Shown here piece after piece: positions 32,524 through 41,856 of a DNA stretch of 64,000 bases; position 1 is the first letter of the stretch, and the number at the start of each line of letters is the position of its first letter. Under the pieces are notes generated by a model. It searched no databases. It saw only the letters and a program-made list of their open reading frames with translations, and was not told the DNA's origin. Source of the stretch: Candidatus Peribacteria bacterium. GTDB lineage: Bacteria; Patescibacteriota; Gracilibacteria; Peribacterales; Peribacteraceae. The DNA is taken from positions 1 to 64,000 of the forward strand of contig CALRAD010000002.1 of assembly GCA_943350395.1 (NCBI GenBank). The letters are read 5' to 3'. A program made the position numbers and the translations under genes.

Positions 32524-34182
32524 ATGAAAAATATTTGCACCCAATGCTCGGCACACTTCGAAATCACAAGTGAAGATCAGCGCCTCCTGAAGCTCTTCGA
32601 TGTTCCGGATCCGAAGACCTGTCCCGATTGCCGTCTGCAGCGACGACTCTGTGAACGCAACACACGAAGCTTGTATTACAGAAAATGTGATCTGACCGGG
32701 AAGCAGATCATCTCCCAATACAATACCGACTGCGTGTTTCCCGTGTACGGCATCGATGCCTGGCTCAGTGATCAGTGGGATGGACTCACGTACGGTCGTT
32801 CATTCGATTTCAGCAGACCGTTCTTCGAGCAGTTCCATGAACTTTTGAATGTCACTCCGCATCTCGCGCTCTTCAATACGCCAGGAACAATGGAGAACAG
32901 CGATTATAATAACTGCACAGGGTACCTCAAAAACTGCTATCTGATCTGCGAGAGCGATATCTGTGAGGACTCCTACTACAGCAACCTCCTCAAGAAATCG
33001 AAAGATCTGATGGACTGCTCGGTGTGTTACGAGTGTGAGCGCTGCTACGAGTGTATTGACTGTACCGGCTGTCATACAGTGCTCTTCAGTCAGGATTGCC
33101 AGCAGTGCAGCGATGGATTCTTCCTGAAATACTGTCACGGCTGCAAAGACTGCATCGGCTGCATGAATCAGAGAAACAAGCAGTACATGATCTGTAATCA
33201 GCAGTACTCGAAAGAGGAGTACGAGAAGTATAAGAAGGAGTTTGCACTCGATACGCGCAGCGGACTACTGAAGCTTGCAGAGCAATGCGATACGTTCTTC
33301 GCGACTCAGCCGCACCGCGCACTTGATATTCAGCGAAGCGAAGGGTGCACCGGTGACCGTATCTACGACTGCAAGAACGCCGTGCATTGTTTCGACGTGA
33401 AAGATCTCGAGGATTGCAGGCATTGCCAGAGACTCTCGCTCACGTGCAAGACGTGCATGGACTTCAACTCATGGGGTCAGAATAGTGAGCTCGTGTACCA
33501 GTGCTCCGCCTGCGGGGACCGAACCTATAACACCAAATTCTGCTCGACCTGTATCACACTGAAGGACTGCGAGTACTGCTTCGAGTGCACGACGTCATCA
33601 GATCTCTTCGGCTGTGTTGGACTCAAGCATGCGCGTTTCTGCATCTTCAACGTGCAGTATACGGAAGAGGAGTATCGCGTTCTGCGTGCGAAGATCATCG
33701 AGCACATGAAGAAGGGTAGCGACTACGGTGAATATTTCCCTATGTCACTCTGTGCTTTCGCCTACAACGAAACATTTGCACCGGATCTGTTTCCGATGAC
33801 AAAAGAAGAGGTACTCGCACGCGGCTGGCGCTGGTACGAACACAGGGAAACAGAGAAGCAGTACATGGGTGCGGACGTCACGCTTCCGGAAACGATCGGT
33901 GAAGTTTCCGATGATCTCTGCAAGCAGATACTGCTGTGCAAGGCGACAGGAAAGCCCTACAAGATTATTCCCCAGGAACTAAAATTTTATCGTTCCATGG
34001 ACCTCCCCGTGCCATTCCTTTGCCCTGACGAACGTCACCGTCTGCGGATCACTAAAAGAAATCCTTATAAGCTCTTCACGCGCGAGTGTGCGAAGTGCAA
34101 GAAGCAGACGGAGACAACATACGCACCCGAGAGAGCAGAGATTATTTATTGTGAGGATTGCTACCTTTCCACTGTCTACTGA
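32524..34182 (+). CDS. Cysteine-rich array protein A (module 1)
   Basis: 552 residues with 50 Cys by my count (9%). There is no signal peptide or membrane helix, so it is probably cytoplasmic. Order: an N-terminal zinc-ribbon-like CTQC (5, 8) ... CPDCRLQRR (33, 36), then KCDLTGKQIIS. Next come WLSDQWDGLTYGRSFDF and RPFFEQFHEL, then a first Cys-dense core ending in NQQYSKEEY. A second Cys-dense core ends in NVQYTEEEY. A conserved YNET..P block and IIPQELKFYR follow, and the protein closes with a CAKC...YCEDC ribbon. Seven Cys occur at every third residue in the first core. Function unknown; metal binding is the obvious inference. Confidence 0.8.
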   Translation: MKNICTQCSAHFEITSEDQRLLKLFDVPDPKTCPDCRLQRRLCERNTRSLYYRKCDLTGKQIISQYNTDCVFPVYGIDAWLSDQWDGLTYGRSFDFSRPFFEQFHELLNVTPHLALFNTPGTMENSDYNNCTGYLKNCYLICESDICEDSYYSNLLKKSKDLMDCSVCYECERCYECIDCTGCHTVLFSQDCQQCSDGFFLKYCHGCKDCIGCMNQRNKQYMICNQQYSKEEYEKYKKEFALDTRSGLLKLAEQCDTFFATQPHRALDIQRSEGCTGDRIYDCKNAVHCFDVKDLEDCRHCQRLSLTCKTCMDFNSWGQNSELVYQCSACGDRTYNTKFCSTCITLKDCEYCFECTTSSDLFGCVGLKHARFCIFNVQYTEEEYRVLRAKIIEHMKKGSDYGEYFPMSLCAFAYNETFAPDLFPMTKEEVLARGWRWYEHRETEKQYMGADVTLPETIGEVSDDLCKQILLCKATGKPYKIIPQELKFYRSMDLPVPFLCPDERHRLRITKRNPYKLFTRECAKCKKQTETTYAPERAEIIYCEDCYLSTVY

Positions 34183-35864
34183 TGAAAAAAATCTGCCTTC
34201 ACTGTTCAGCGAAGTTTGAGATCCCGGAGGACGATCTTCTCTTCTTCGAGAAAGTCTCACCGATCTTTGCCGGCAAAAAAGAACTGATCCCACCCCCGAC
34301 TCTGTGTCCTGACTGTCGTCAGCAGAGACGTCTTGCGTGGAGGAACGAGAAGCGGCTCTACCACCGGAAGTGTGATCTCACGGGGAAGCAGATCCTCTCG
34401 ATTTATGCTCCCGATTCGCCGTACACGGTCTACGATCACCGTGAGTGGTACACGGATAAGTGGGATCCACATGATTATGGACGCGAGTTCGATTTTTCAC
34501 GTCCGTTCTTCGAGCAATTTGGGGAACTTCTTCTCAAAACTCCGATGCGTTCGGTGAATCTGCAGGCTGAGAATGAGAATTGCGAGTACACGAACCTGAC
34601 GACCAGAAACAGGAACTGCTATCTGGTTTTCGCAGCGAACGATAACGAGGATTGCTACTATTGCATGTACATTCACAGGAGCAAGAACTTGATCGATTGC
34701 TTCTTCGTTTTCGACAGTGAGCTCTGTTACGAGTGTGTCGACTGCGAGCACTGTTACGATCTGCGTCACAGTCAATATTGCGAGACATGCAGCGAATCGG
34801 AGATGCTTTTTGCCTGTCGCGGCTGCAAAAATTGTTTCGGCTGCGTAAACCTCACCAACAAGGAATATCATTTGTTCAATCAGAAGATGGACAAAGAGAG
34901 TTATCTCCAAGCGGTTGCCGATATTCGCTGTAGCAGAGAAATGTTCGAGCGTGCGAAGGAAGAATTTATGAAACTTCGTCTTTCACTACCTCATAAAGAA
35001 TATGCGGGACTCAGTAATGAAAATGTCAGCGGAGATCACTTGAATCACTGCAAGAACGTGAAGCAGTCCTTCGACTGCACTTACGACGAAGATTGCTCGT
35101 ACTGCACATGGCTTCACCAATGCAGGGAATGTAGAGACTGTTACGCATGGGGGATACCTGGGGAGCTTGGGTACGAAAATCACCTGATCGGAAACGGCTT
35201 CTACAATGTCCGGTTCAGCGAATCGTGCTGGAATAACGTCAGGGATCTTCTGTACTGCCGCTACTGCCTCGACGGTTCACACGACTGCTTCGGTTGCAAC
35301 GGTCTTCGTGCCGGTTCGTACTGCATTCTCAATAAGCAGTACACAAAAGAGGAGTACGAGAGACTGGTGCCGAAGATTATCGAACATATGCGCAGTACGG
35401 GTGAGTACGGCGAATTCTTACCAGCAACACTTTCTCCGTATGCCTACAACGAAACTGTTGCGCAAGAATATTTTCCGCTCTCCAAAGAAATCGCGGAAAA
35501 ACAGGGTCTTCGCTGGAGACCGGAAGATCCGGAAGAGAAGAAGTACTTGGGTCCGAAGATAGAAGTACCGTGGTCGGTGAGTGATGTCAGCGATGATATT
35601 TGCAAACAGATTCTGATCTGTGAGGTCACGGGCAGACCGTATAAGATCATTCCTCAGGAATTGAAGTTCTACCGCGAGCGAGGGATTCCGCTCCCGCTTC
35701 GGTGTTTCGATCAACGTCATGCAGATCGCAGAGCGCTCAGGAACCCACGAAAAATCTGGACTCGTGCGTGTGCAAAATGTAGCAAGGAAATCCAGACGAC
35801 GTACAGCCCCGAGCGACCGGAGACTGTCTACTGCGAGCAGTGTTACCTTGAAGCCGTTTACTAA
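34182..35864 (+). CDS. Cysteine-rich array protein B (module 1)
   Basis: 560 residues with about 41 Cys, paralogue of A. It starts within the stop of A (TGATG), so translation is probably coupled. It has the longer N-terminal loop between ribbon halves (VSPIFAGKKELIPPPTLCPDC), then KCDLTGKQILS, YTDKWDPHDYGREFDF and RPFFEQFGELL. The first core repeat ends in the divergent NQKMDKESY, the second in the canonical NKQYTKEEY. The C-terminal ribbon is CAKCSKEIQTTYSPERPE plus YCEQC. The last ~60 bases are almost identical to those of C. Function unknown. Confidence 0.8.
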   Translation: MKKICLHCSAKFEIPEDDLLFFEKVSPIFAGKKELIPPPTLCPDCRQQRRLAWRNEKRLYHRKCDLTGKQILSIYAPDSPYTVYDHREWYTDKWDPHDYGREFDFSRPFFEQFGELLLKTPMRSVNLQAENENCEYTNLTTRNRNCYLVFAANDNEDCYYCMYIHRSKNLIDCFFVFDSELCYECVDCEHCYDLRHSQYCETCSESEMLFACRGCKNCFGCVNLTNKEYHLFNQKMDKESYLQAVADIRCSREMFERAKEEFMKLRLSLPHKEYAGLSNENVSGDHLNHCKNVKQSFDCTYDEDCSYCTWLHQCRECRDCYAWGIPGELGYENHLIGNGFYNVRFSESCWNNVRDLLYCRYCLDGSHDCFGCNGLRAGSYCILNKQYTKEEYERLVPKIIEHMRSTGEYGEFLPATLSPYAYNETVAQEYFPLSKEIAEKQGLRWRPEDPEEKKYLGPKIEVPWSVSDVSDDICKQILICEVTGRPYKIIPQELKFYRERGIPLPLRCFDQRHADRRALRNPRKIWTRACAKCSKEIQTTYSPERPETVYCEQCYLEAVY

Positions 35865-37510
35865 TGCAAAAATCTTGCACCCACTGCTCGGCTCACTTCA
35901 CTCTCGACACTGTCGATGAGGATTTCTTTGGAAGAATCGATATGCCGCTTCCATCGGATTGTCCTAATTGCCGCAGACAGCGGCGTTTGATGTTCCGGAA
36001 CTTTTTCAACCTCTACCACCGCACATGCGATCTAAGCGGTAAGAAAATTATTTCGATGTTCGACACGGACGTTCCATTCCCCGTCTACGAAATGCACGAG
36101 TGGTGGAGCGACAAGTGGGACGGTCTTGCGTACGGGAAAAATCCGGACTTCGAAAAACCATTCTTTGATCAAGTCGCGGTGTTGCATCGGACGGTTCCGC
36201 GCATGTCGATCGCCAATGCGCAGTGTGAGAATACCGACTACTGCAATATGGCCAATGAAAGCCGCAATTGTTATCTCGTCTTCGGGAATGTCGGCAACGA
36301 AGACTGTGCGTACGGACATATTGTCTGGAAGTCGAAGGATCTGTTTGACTGTCTCTACTGTTACAAGTGTCAGCTCTGTTACGAATGCATCGACTGCGTC
36401 GAATGTTACGGACTTACATTCTCGCGTGACTGTGACAACTGTTCCTCTTCTTCATTTCTGGTGCACTGTGTCGGTTGCAGCGACTGTTTCGGGTGCGTTG
36501 GGCTTCAGCACAAGACACATCACATCTTCAATCAGCCGTATTCCAAAGAAGAGTATGCGGCAAAAATTGCGGAGCTCCGTTTCGACGCTCACGAAACAAT
36601 TGCGTGGGCAAAAAGTCAGGTCGCGGTCCTCGTCGGCAAAGAAATCGTGAAGGTGTATCACGGATTCAACTCCGAGAATGTGACCGGAGACTATCTCTAC
36701 CACTGCAAGAACATTGTGGACGGTTATGATCTCAAGAATTGCGAGGACTGCCGTCACTGTGCGACCCTCGACGGATACAAGGATTGTCACGATTCCAATT
36801 TTTCCGCGAAGATCGGGGAACTTTGCTTCAATTGTCTCACGTCCTACGGGCATACCGTTCTCTGTTGCCAGGGTTGTATGAGCCCCTCAAGCAATATCGC
36901 GTACTGCGATAGCTGTTTCAACTGCAAAGATTGCTTCGGCTGCGTTGGTCTGAAGAGTAAGCAATATTGCATCCTGAACAAGCAGTATGCGAAAGAGGAG
37001 TATCAAGCTTTGCGTGAGAAATTGATCGAGCATATGCGAAATACAAGTGAGTGGGGTCACTTCTTCCCGCATGCACTCAGTCCGTTTGCCTACAATGAGA
37101 CAATCGCGTTCCAATACTTTCCACTGACCCGTGAGGAAGTCCTCGCGCGCGGCTGGCGATGGAAAGATACGGAATCAACGGCTGAGCAATACCTTGGTCC
37201 GGTTGTCGCTGTGCCATCGTCCATTCACGATGTATCGGATGACATCACGAAGCAGATTCTCCTCTGCGAGGTCACCAAAAAACCTTTCAAAATCATTCCG
37301 CAAGAACTTGCATTCTATAAACGAATGAATATTCCGGTTCCGCGAAAATGTTTCGATCAGCGGCACAGAGAACGCATGGCGCTTCGTAATCCCCGCAGAC
37401 TTTGGCAAAGGCAGTGTGCGAAGTGCTCGAAAGAAATCCAGACGACGTACAGCCCCGAGCGACCGGAGACTGTCTACTGCGAACAGTGTTACCTCGAAAC
37501 CGTCTATTAA
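35864..37510 (+). CDS. Cysteine-rich array protein C (module 1)
   Basis: 548 residues; overlaps the stop of B by one base (TAATG). Short N-terminal ribbon loop (DMPLPSDCPNC, Cys pair intact), TCDLSGKKIIS, WWSDKWDGLAYGKNPDF. First core: CYKCQLCYECIDCVECYG ending in NQPYSKEEY; second core ending in NKQYAKEEY. SPFAYNETIAFQYFPLTREE and IIPQELAFYKRM follow, then the C-terminal CAKC...YCEQC ribbon. In this copy the middle of the second core (SSNIAYCDSC) differs from its siblings. Function unknown. Confidence 0.8.
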   Translation: MQKSCTHCSAHFTLDTVDEDFFGRIDMPLPSDCPNCRRQRRLMFRNFFNLYHRTCDLSGKKIISMFDTDVPFPVYEMHEWWSDKWDGLAYGKNPDFEKPFFDQVAVLHRTVPRMSIANAQCENTDYCNMANESRNCYLVFGNVGNEDCAYGHIVWKSKDLFDCLYCYKCQLCYECIDCVECYGLTFSRDCDNCSSSSFLVHCVGCSDCFGCVGLQHKTHHIFNQPYSKEEYAAKIAELRFDAHETIAWAKSQVAVLVGKEIVKVYHGFNSENVTGDYLYHCKNIVDGYDLKNCEDCRHCATLDGYKDCHDSNFSAKIGELCFNCLTSYGHTVLCCQGCMSPSSNIAYCDSCFNCKDCFGCVGLKSKQYCILNKQYAKEEYQALREKLIEHMRNTSEWGHFFPHALSPFAYNETIAFQYFPLTREEVLARGWRWKDTESTAEQYLGPVVAVPSSIHDVSDDITKQILLCEVTKKPFKIIPQELAFYKRMNIPVPRKCFDQRHRERMALRNPRRLWQRQCAKCSKEIQTTYSPERPETVYCEQCYLETVY

Positions 37511-37512
37511 CC

Positions 37513-39189
37513 ATGCAACGATCCTGCACCCACTGCTCGGCATCGTTTGGGATCAGCAAGGATGATCTTCAGTTTTACGACGATATCTCGCCCGTCTTCG
37601 GTGACAAAAAATGCGCAATCCCTCCGCCGACGCTCTGTCCTGCATGTAGATTCCAGAGGCGCCTCCTGATGCGCAATGACCGACATCTCTATCATCGAAA
37701 AAGTTCACTTTCAGGGAAGCAGATCATCTCTATTTACGCTCCGGAGAAAGAATTCCCTGTGTACGACCAGGACGAATGGTGGAGTGATCGGTGGGATCCA
37801 AAGGCATACGGAAGAGACATCGATTTCTCGAAGCCTTTCTACGATCAGGTACAGGAACTTCGACTCACGGTACCGCGAATTTCACTTCTGACGACCGGAG
37901 TTGAGAACAGTTACTACACGAACCATGCGCTTTTTCTGAAGAACTGTTATCTCGTCTTCGGTGGCGGTCATGACGAAGACTGCATGTTCAGTAATTATAT
38001 TTCATTCTCAAAAGATACACTCGACGGGCTTTGCTTATACTCATGTGAGCGATGCTACGAAGGCGTTTCGTCGCAACGCTGCTACGAATGTCTCTGGTTC
38101 ATGAATTGCCGCGACTGTACGTCGTGTCTGATGATCGAAGATTGCGAATCCTGCAAAAACTGTATCGGCTGTTTCGGTCTACATCGTAAAGAGTATTGCA
38201 TTCTCAATAACTTCGTCGGCAAGGAAGGCTTCGAAAAAATGCAACGCGAGCTTCTGCCGCTCACGCACGGCAAGATCGACGCACTTCGAGAGCGTTTCGA
38301 TGCGTTGAAGGCAACACTCCCGCATCGAAGCGCACATACATACGCATCAGAAAACTGCACCGGTGATGCCGTTTATAACAGTAAGAACAGTTTCGATTGT
38401 TTCGATGTTACGGACTGCGAGGACTGCAAGCACATTGCTTTCACACCGAAAGGAATCAGGAGTCAGGATGCGACGTTCACTTCTCCTGATGGTGTCGACC
38501 ATAACTACTTCGTCGGTTCCACGGTCGGTGCTCCGCGCTCGGCGTTCACGTTCATGGTGTGGTACGGCAGCGATGTGTATTGCTCAATCGAATGTCATCA
38601 CTGCCAAAATTGTTTCGGCTGCGCAGGGCTACGGAATGCGAAGCACTGCATTCTCAATAAGCAGTACACAAAAGAGCAGTACGACGAGCTGGTGCCGAAG
38701 ATCATTGAGCAGATGAAGAAGTTCGGGGAGTGGGGCGAGTTCTTTCCTCTCGATCTGTGTCCGTACGGCTACAACGAAACAAATGCTGTCGATTATTTTC
38801 CGCTCACCAAAGAGCAGGCACTCGCGCATGGATTTTCGTGGCGCGATGAGTCCGATCAGCAGGAGACATACCTCGGGCCGAAGCCGGAGATCCCTGAGAC
38901 GATTACCGATGTCGGCGATGACATCTGCACCAAGATTCTCGTCTGTGAAGCCACCGGCAGGCCCTTTAAGATCATTCCGCAGGAACTAAAGTTCTACCGA
39001 AGCATGGGACTCCCGCTTCCGAAGCGCTGCTTCGATGAGCGTCATAAAGACAGGATTCTTCGGAGAAACCCGAGGAAGCTTTGGGCACGCGATTGCGCCA
39101 AATGCAAAGAAGAAATGCAGACGACGTACTCTCCCGAAAAACCGCAAATCGTGTATTGCGAGCGTTGCTATCTTGAAACAGTCTACTAA
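37513..39189 (+). CDS. Cysteine-rich array protein D (module 1, last gene)
   Basis: 558 residues, 2 bases after the stop of C; the track's longer start runs back into C. N-terminal CTHC...CPACRFQRR with the long loop (VFGDKKCAIPPPTLC). The usual KCDLTGKQ is KSSLSGKQIIS here, so that Cys is lost. The second core is the least Cys-dense of the family (GIRSQDATFTSPDGVDHN), but NKQYTKEQY and GEFFPLDLCPYGYNET are kept. The C-terminal ribbon is CAKCKEEMQTTYSPEKPQ plus YCERC. It is convergent with TrmB2, 8 bases apart. Confidence 0.8.
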   Translation: MQRSCTHCSASFGISKDDLQFYDDISPVFGDKKCAIPPPTLCPACRFQRRLLMRNDRHLYHRKSSLSGKQIISIYAPEKEFPVYDQDEWWSDRWDPKAYGRDIDFSKPFYDQVQELRLTVPRISLLTTGVENSYYTNHALFLKNCYLVFGGGHDEDCMFSNYISFSKDTLDGLCLYSCERCYEGVSSQRCYECLWFMNCRDCTSCLMIEDCESCKNCIGCFGLHRKEYCILNNFVGKEGFEKMQRELLPLTHGKIDALRERFDALKATLPHRSAHTYASENCTGDAVYNSKNSFDCFDVTDCEDCKHIAFTPKGIRSQDATFTSPDGVDHNYFVGSTVGAPRSAFTFMVWYGSDVYCSIECHHCQNCFGCAGLRNAKHCILNKQYTKEQYDELVPKIIEQMKKFGEWGEFFPLDLCPYGYNETNAVDYFPLTKEQALAHGFSWRDESDQQETYLGPKPEIPETITDVGDDICTKILVCEATGRPFKIIPQELKFYRSMGLPLPKRCFDERHKDRILRRNPRKLWARDCAKCKEEMQTTYSPEKPQIVYCERCYLETVY

Positions 39190-39197
39190 TCAAAACG

Positions 39198-40034
39198 TCA
39201 TTTCTTTTTATTGATCGGAGCGAAGCCCTCCGAAGCCCCGCCGCTGCGGGGCGCAGGATGGGTCTTCGTCGCCTGCAGCCACAGTGACTCGAAGAACATT
39301 CTGAACGTATCGGCAAAATTCTTGTTTTCGATTTTGACAATCGTCAATTCATCGTCATACGCAAATAATGCGACGGTATCTTCAAAAATAACCATCTCGG
39401 ACATGAATTGCATACTTTTTGGAAGCAGGCGGACTTCGTACTCGTCATCTTGCGGTATCTCTGTGATGTATCTGCGTGCACCGGCGTTGTCGACGAAGAG
39501 TTCGCGACCGCGAAGACGTTGTTGACTTCCGAAAAGCATCGGGACGACGTTGCTTCCGAATGAATTGAACATCATTTCCGAATTGAAGAATGCGCAGAAG
39601 CCGTTCTGCAGTAGAACGTCCCTGTACACCTGCTTCATTCCGTCGAGACCATGCAGTGTCGTCACACGCGGCGACCCTACGTAGTTCGGTGTCAGCGTTT
39701 TTAGGAGCGGCAATGCACCTTCTAAAAGTGTCTGCGTTTCCTTCCACTCCTGCTCACGGTTCTTTGCGTAGTGCACAAGTCGGTGCGGGGGCTCGGCGAC
39801 GAATTGGAGAACTTTTCCCTGTTCGACGTGTGAAACCAAACCTTTTTCTTCAAGGCTCTGAAGCACGAGGTACGTATGACTTCGCGATTGTTTTGCGGCG
39901 CGTGCAATATTACTCACGCGTCCTGCTTTCATTGTGAGAAGTGCGAGATACACTTCTGATTCTTTCTCATCAAGTCCTGCACGTTTCAGTAGCGGGCGTA
40001 TCGCGGTACCGGAGTACGAAGGTCGATCGTTCAT
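39198..40034 (-). CDS. TrmB-family transcriptional regulator 2
   Basis: 278 residues. The winged helix (~12-90) has LLKRAGLDEKESEVYLALL, VSNIARAAKQSRSHTYLVL and EEKGLVSHVEQGK. The sensor region includes PRVTTLHGLDGMKQVYRDVL. The C-terminal ~25 residues are Pro/Gly-rich (THPAPRSGGASEGFAP) and look like a palindromic repeat read through at the gene end. It is divergent from E-F. A perfect 8-6-8 palindrome covers its -10 box, suggesting autoregulation. Confidence 0.83.
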   Translation of the reverse strand: MNDRPSYSGTAIRPLLKRAGLDEKESEVYLALLTMKAGRVSNIARAAKQSRSHTYLVLQSLEEKGLVSHVEQGKVLQFVAEPPHRLVHYAKNREQEWKETQTLLEGALPLLKTLTPNYVGSPRVTTLHGLDGMKQVYRDVLLQNGFCAFFNSEMMFNSFGSNVVPMLFGSQQRLRGRELFVDNAGARRYITEIPQDDEYEVRLLPKSMQFMSEMVIFEDTVALFAYDDELTIVKIENKNFADTFRMFFESLWLQATKTHPAPRSGGASEGFAPINKKK

Positions 40035-40035
40035 A

Positions 40036-40057
40036 TTTGTCTAAAAGTATAGACAAA
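40036..40057. promoter_or_regulatory. Palindromic operator candidate over the TrmB2 promoter
   Basis: TTTGTCTA-AAAGTA-TAGACAAA. The minus-strand -10 TATACT (40051-40046) lies inside it. A dimeric regulator bound here would block its own gene and could influence E-F, 90 bases away. Confidence 0.55.
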
Positions 40058-40131
40058 ATTGATTTATAAGTACAGTAAGCCCTTTATAGAGAGAAAAAAA
40101 GCTATCTGTTCTTTTCAGACGAAATACACGA

Positions 40132-40143
40132 TACTGATCAGTA
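40132..40143. promoter_or_regulatory. 12-bp palindrome at the gene E promoter/start
   Basis: TACTGATCAGTA, perfect. It overlaps the -10 GATACT (40130-40135), and its last A is the first base of the gene E ATG. An operator at the transcription start is likely if the message is leaderless. Confidence 0.5.
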
Positions 40144-41825
40144 TGCACAACGCACATACCTGCCAGCAGTGTCAGACATCCTTCTCCGTCACTGACGAAG
40201 ACCGAAAATTTCTCGATATGCTCTCTCCGATCATCGGCGGAATGAAACAGAACTTGCCCGAACCGACGATGTGCCCCGATTGCCGACTGCAGCGTCGTAT
40301 GGCGTGCGTGAATCAGCTCAGTCTCTATGAGCGCACATGCGACTTAACGGGTGCATCGGTCATCTCCAATATAAGACCGGGCTCTCCCTATAAGGTCTAC
40401 CGACAGGAGGATTGGCACAGCGACAAGTGGGACGCGCTCGAGTACGGAAAGGAATTTGATTTTTCGCGTCCATTCTTTGATCAGTGGCAGGAGCTCTGTT
40501 TGGCAGTTCCCCGCCCGAGCCTCTTTACCGGTTACGAATTCGATGAGAACTGCGCGTATACGAATCACGCAGGGAAGAACAAGAACTGCTACATGATCTT
40601 TGACTCTGACGAGAACCGCGACTGTTACTACAGTTACAGTATCAACCAGTGCGAAAACTGCTGCGACTGTTTCCGTGTCCGTAAGAGCGAGCTGTGTTAC
40701 GAATGTGTTGATTGTGTGCGTTGCTACGGTTCGTCGTATTTGCAGGATTGCGACAACTGCTCGAGTTCGCTCTTTCTCAAGAATTGCACAGGCTGCAAAG
40801 ACTGTCTTATGTGCAGCAACATGAAGAACAAACAGTTTTGTATCGAAAATAAGCAGTACACCGAAGCAGAATTCCATGCGACACGCGATTTGCTTCGTAC
40901 ACGGAGTGCTCTCTGCTCTGCACAGGAACGTTTCCGTGCACTCAAGCTGGAGTATCCGCAGAAGTACATGCACGGAGTGCAGAATGAAGATGTTCTTGGT
41001 GATTATCTTGTCGGCTGCAAGAATGCACAGTTTTGCTTCGACAGCGAAGATCTCTGGGATTGCCGATACGTGTATCAGGGCTTTATGCCGCTTAAGAATT
41101 GCATGGATATTCAGGAGTGTGGGGATGGCGAACTTCTCTACGAGTGTTCGGTCATGGGCTACGACATCCATAGTTCTCTCTTCTGCAGTCACGTGCTCGC
41201 AAGTGTCAGCGAGATGATCTATTGCTCGCTCTGTCCGCACAGCAAAAATTGTTTCGGCTGTATCGGTGTACAGCGCAAGCAGTACTGCATTCTCAATAAG
41301 CAGTACACGAAAGAGGAATATGAAGCACTTGTACCGAGAATCATTGAACATATGCGAAAGTCTCGCGAGTATGGCGAGTTCTTACCTGTCAGCGTTTCGA
41401 CATATGCTTACAACGAATCGCTCGCGATGGATTACTACCCGATGACGAAGCAAGATGTAGAGAGCAGAGGATGGAAGTGGCTGGATGACGAAAGAAAGAA
41501 TCGCAAAGAAGCTTCTGCGGTTGCATTGCCTGAAAGTATTGCAGAAGCAGACGATGATCTTCTGAAGAACGTCCTGACATGCAGGACCTCAAAGAAGCAG
41601 TACAAGATTACTGCGCAGGAGCTCAAGTTCTACCGTCAGATCGGTGTGCCCGTTCCGGATGAGTGTTTCTTTGAGCGTCACAAAGGTCGTATGACACTCA
41701 GGAACAAGAGAACGCTTTATGAGAGGATCTGCGGCAAGTGTTCGAAGTCGATCCAGACAACGTATGGTCCGGATCGGCCGGAGCAGGTGTACTGCGAAGA
41801 GTGCTATCTGGAAGCACTGACATGA
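40143..41825 (+). CDS. Cysteine-rich array protein E (module 2)
   Basis: 560 residues. The start MHNAHTCQQCQTSF at 40143 has GATACT ending 7 bases upstream; the track's extra 28 residues are non-coding promoter. N-terminal ribbon CQQC...CPDCRLQRR, TCDLTGASVIS, WHSDKWDALEYGKEFDF. First core CFRVRKSELCYECVDCVRC ending in NKQYTEAEF; second core ending in NKQYTKEEY. The C-terminal region diverges (DDDLLKNVLTCRTSKKQYKIT) before the CGKCSKSIQTTYGPDRPE plus YCEEC ribbon. First gene of module 2. Confidence 0.8.
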   Translation: MHNAHTCQQCQTSFSVTDEDRKFLDMLSPIIGGMKQNLPEPTMCPDCRLQRRMACVNQLSLYERTCDLTGASVISNIRPGSPYKVYRQEDWHSDKWDALEYGKEFDFSRPFFDQWQELCLAVPRPSLFTGYEFDENCAYTNHAGKNKNCYMIFDSDENRDCYYSYSINQCENCCDCFRVRKSELCYECVDCVRCYGSSYLQDCDNCSSSLFLKNCTGCKDCLMCSNMKNKQFCIENKQYTEAEFHATRDLLRTRSALCSAQERFRALKLEYPQKYMHGVQNEDVLGDYLVGCKNAQFCFDSEDLWDCRYVYQGFMPLKNCMDIQECGDGELLYECSVMGYDIHSSLFCSHVLASVSEMIYCSLCPHSKNCFGCIGVQRKQYCILNKQYTKEEYEALVPRIIEHMRKSREYGEFLPVSVSTYAYNESLAMDYYPMTKQDVESRGWKWLDDERKNRKEASAVALPESIAEADDDLLKNVLTCRTSKKQYKITAQELKFYRQIGVPVPDECFFERHKGRMTLRNKRTLYERICGKCSKSIQTTYGPDRPEQVYCEECYLEALT

Positions 41826-41842
41826 TAGTGCCTCAAGCGTGT

Positions 41843-41848
41843 TACAAT
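41843..41848 (+). promoter_or_regulatory. -10 box of gene F
   Basis: TACAAT, 8 bases before the ATG at 41857, in the 31-base gap after E. Gene F may therefore be transcribed on its own as well as with E. Confidence 0.45.
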
Positions 41849-41856
41849 TCCGCTCC

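Noticed and set aside
40344-41351. 335-aa minus-strand ORF opposite gene E, and similar ones opposite A, B, C, F and H
   Set aside because: Repeated Cys codons (TGC/TGT) read backwards as Ala/Thr codons, keeping antisense frames open. The antisense proteins are low-complexity I/V/T/A strings without domains.
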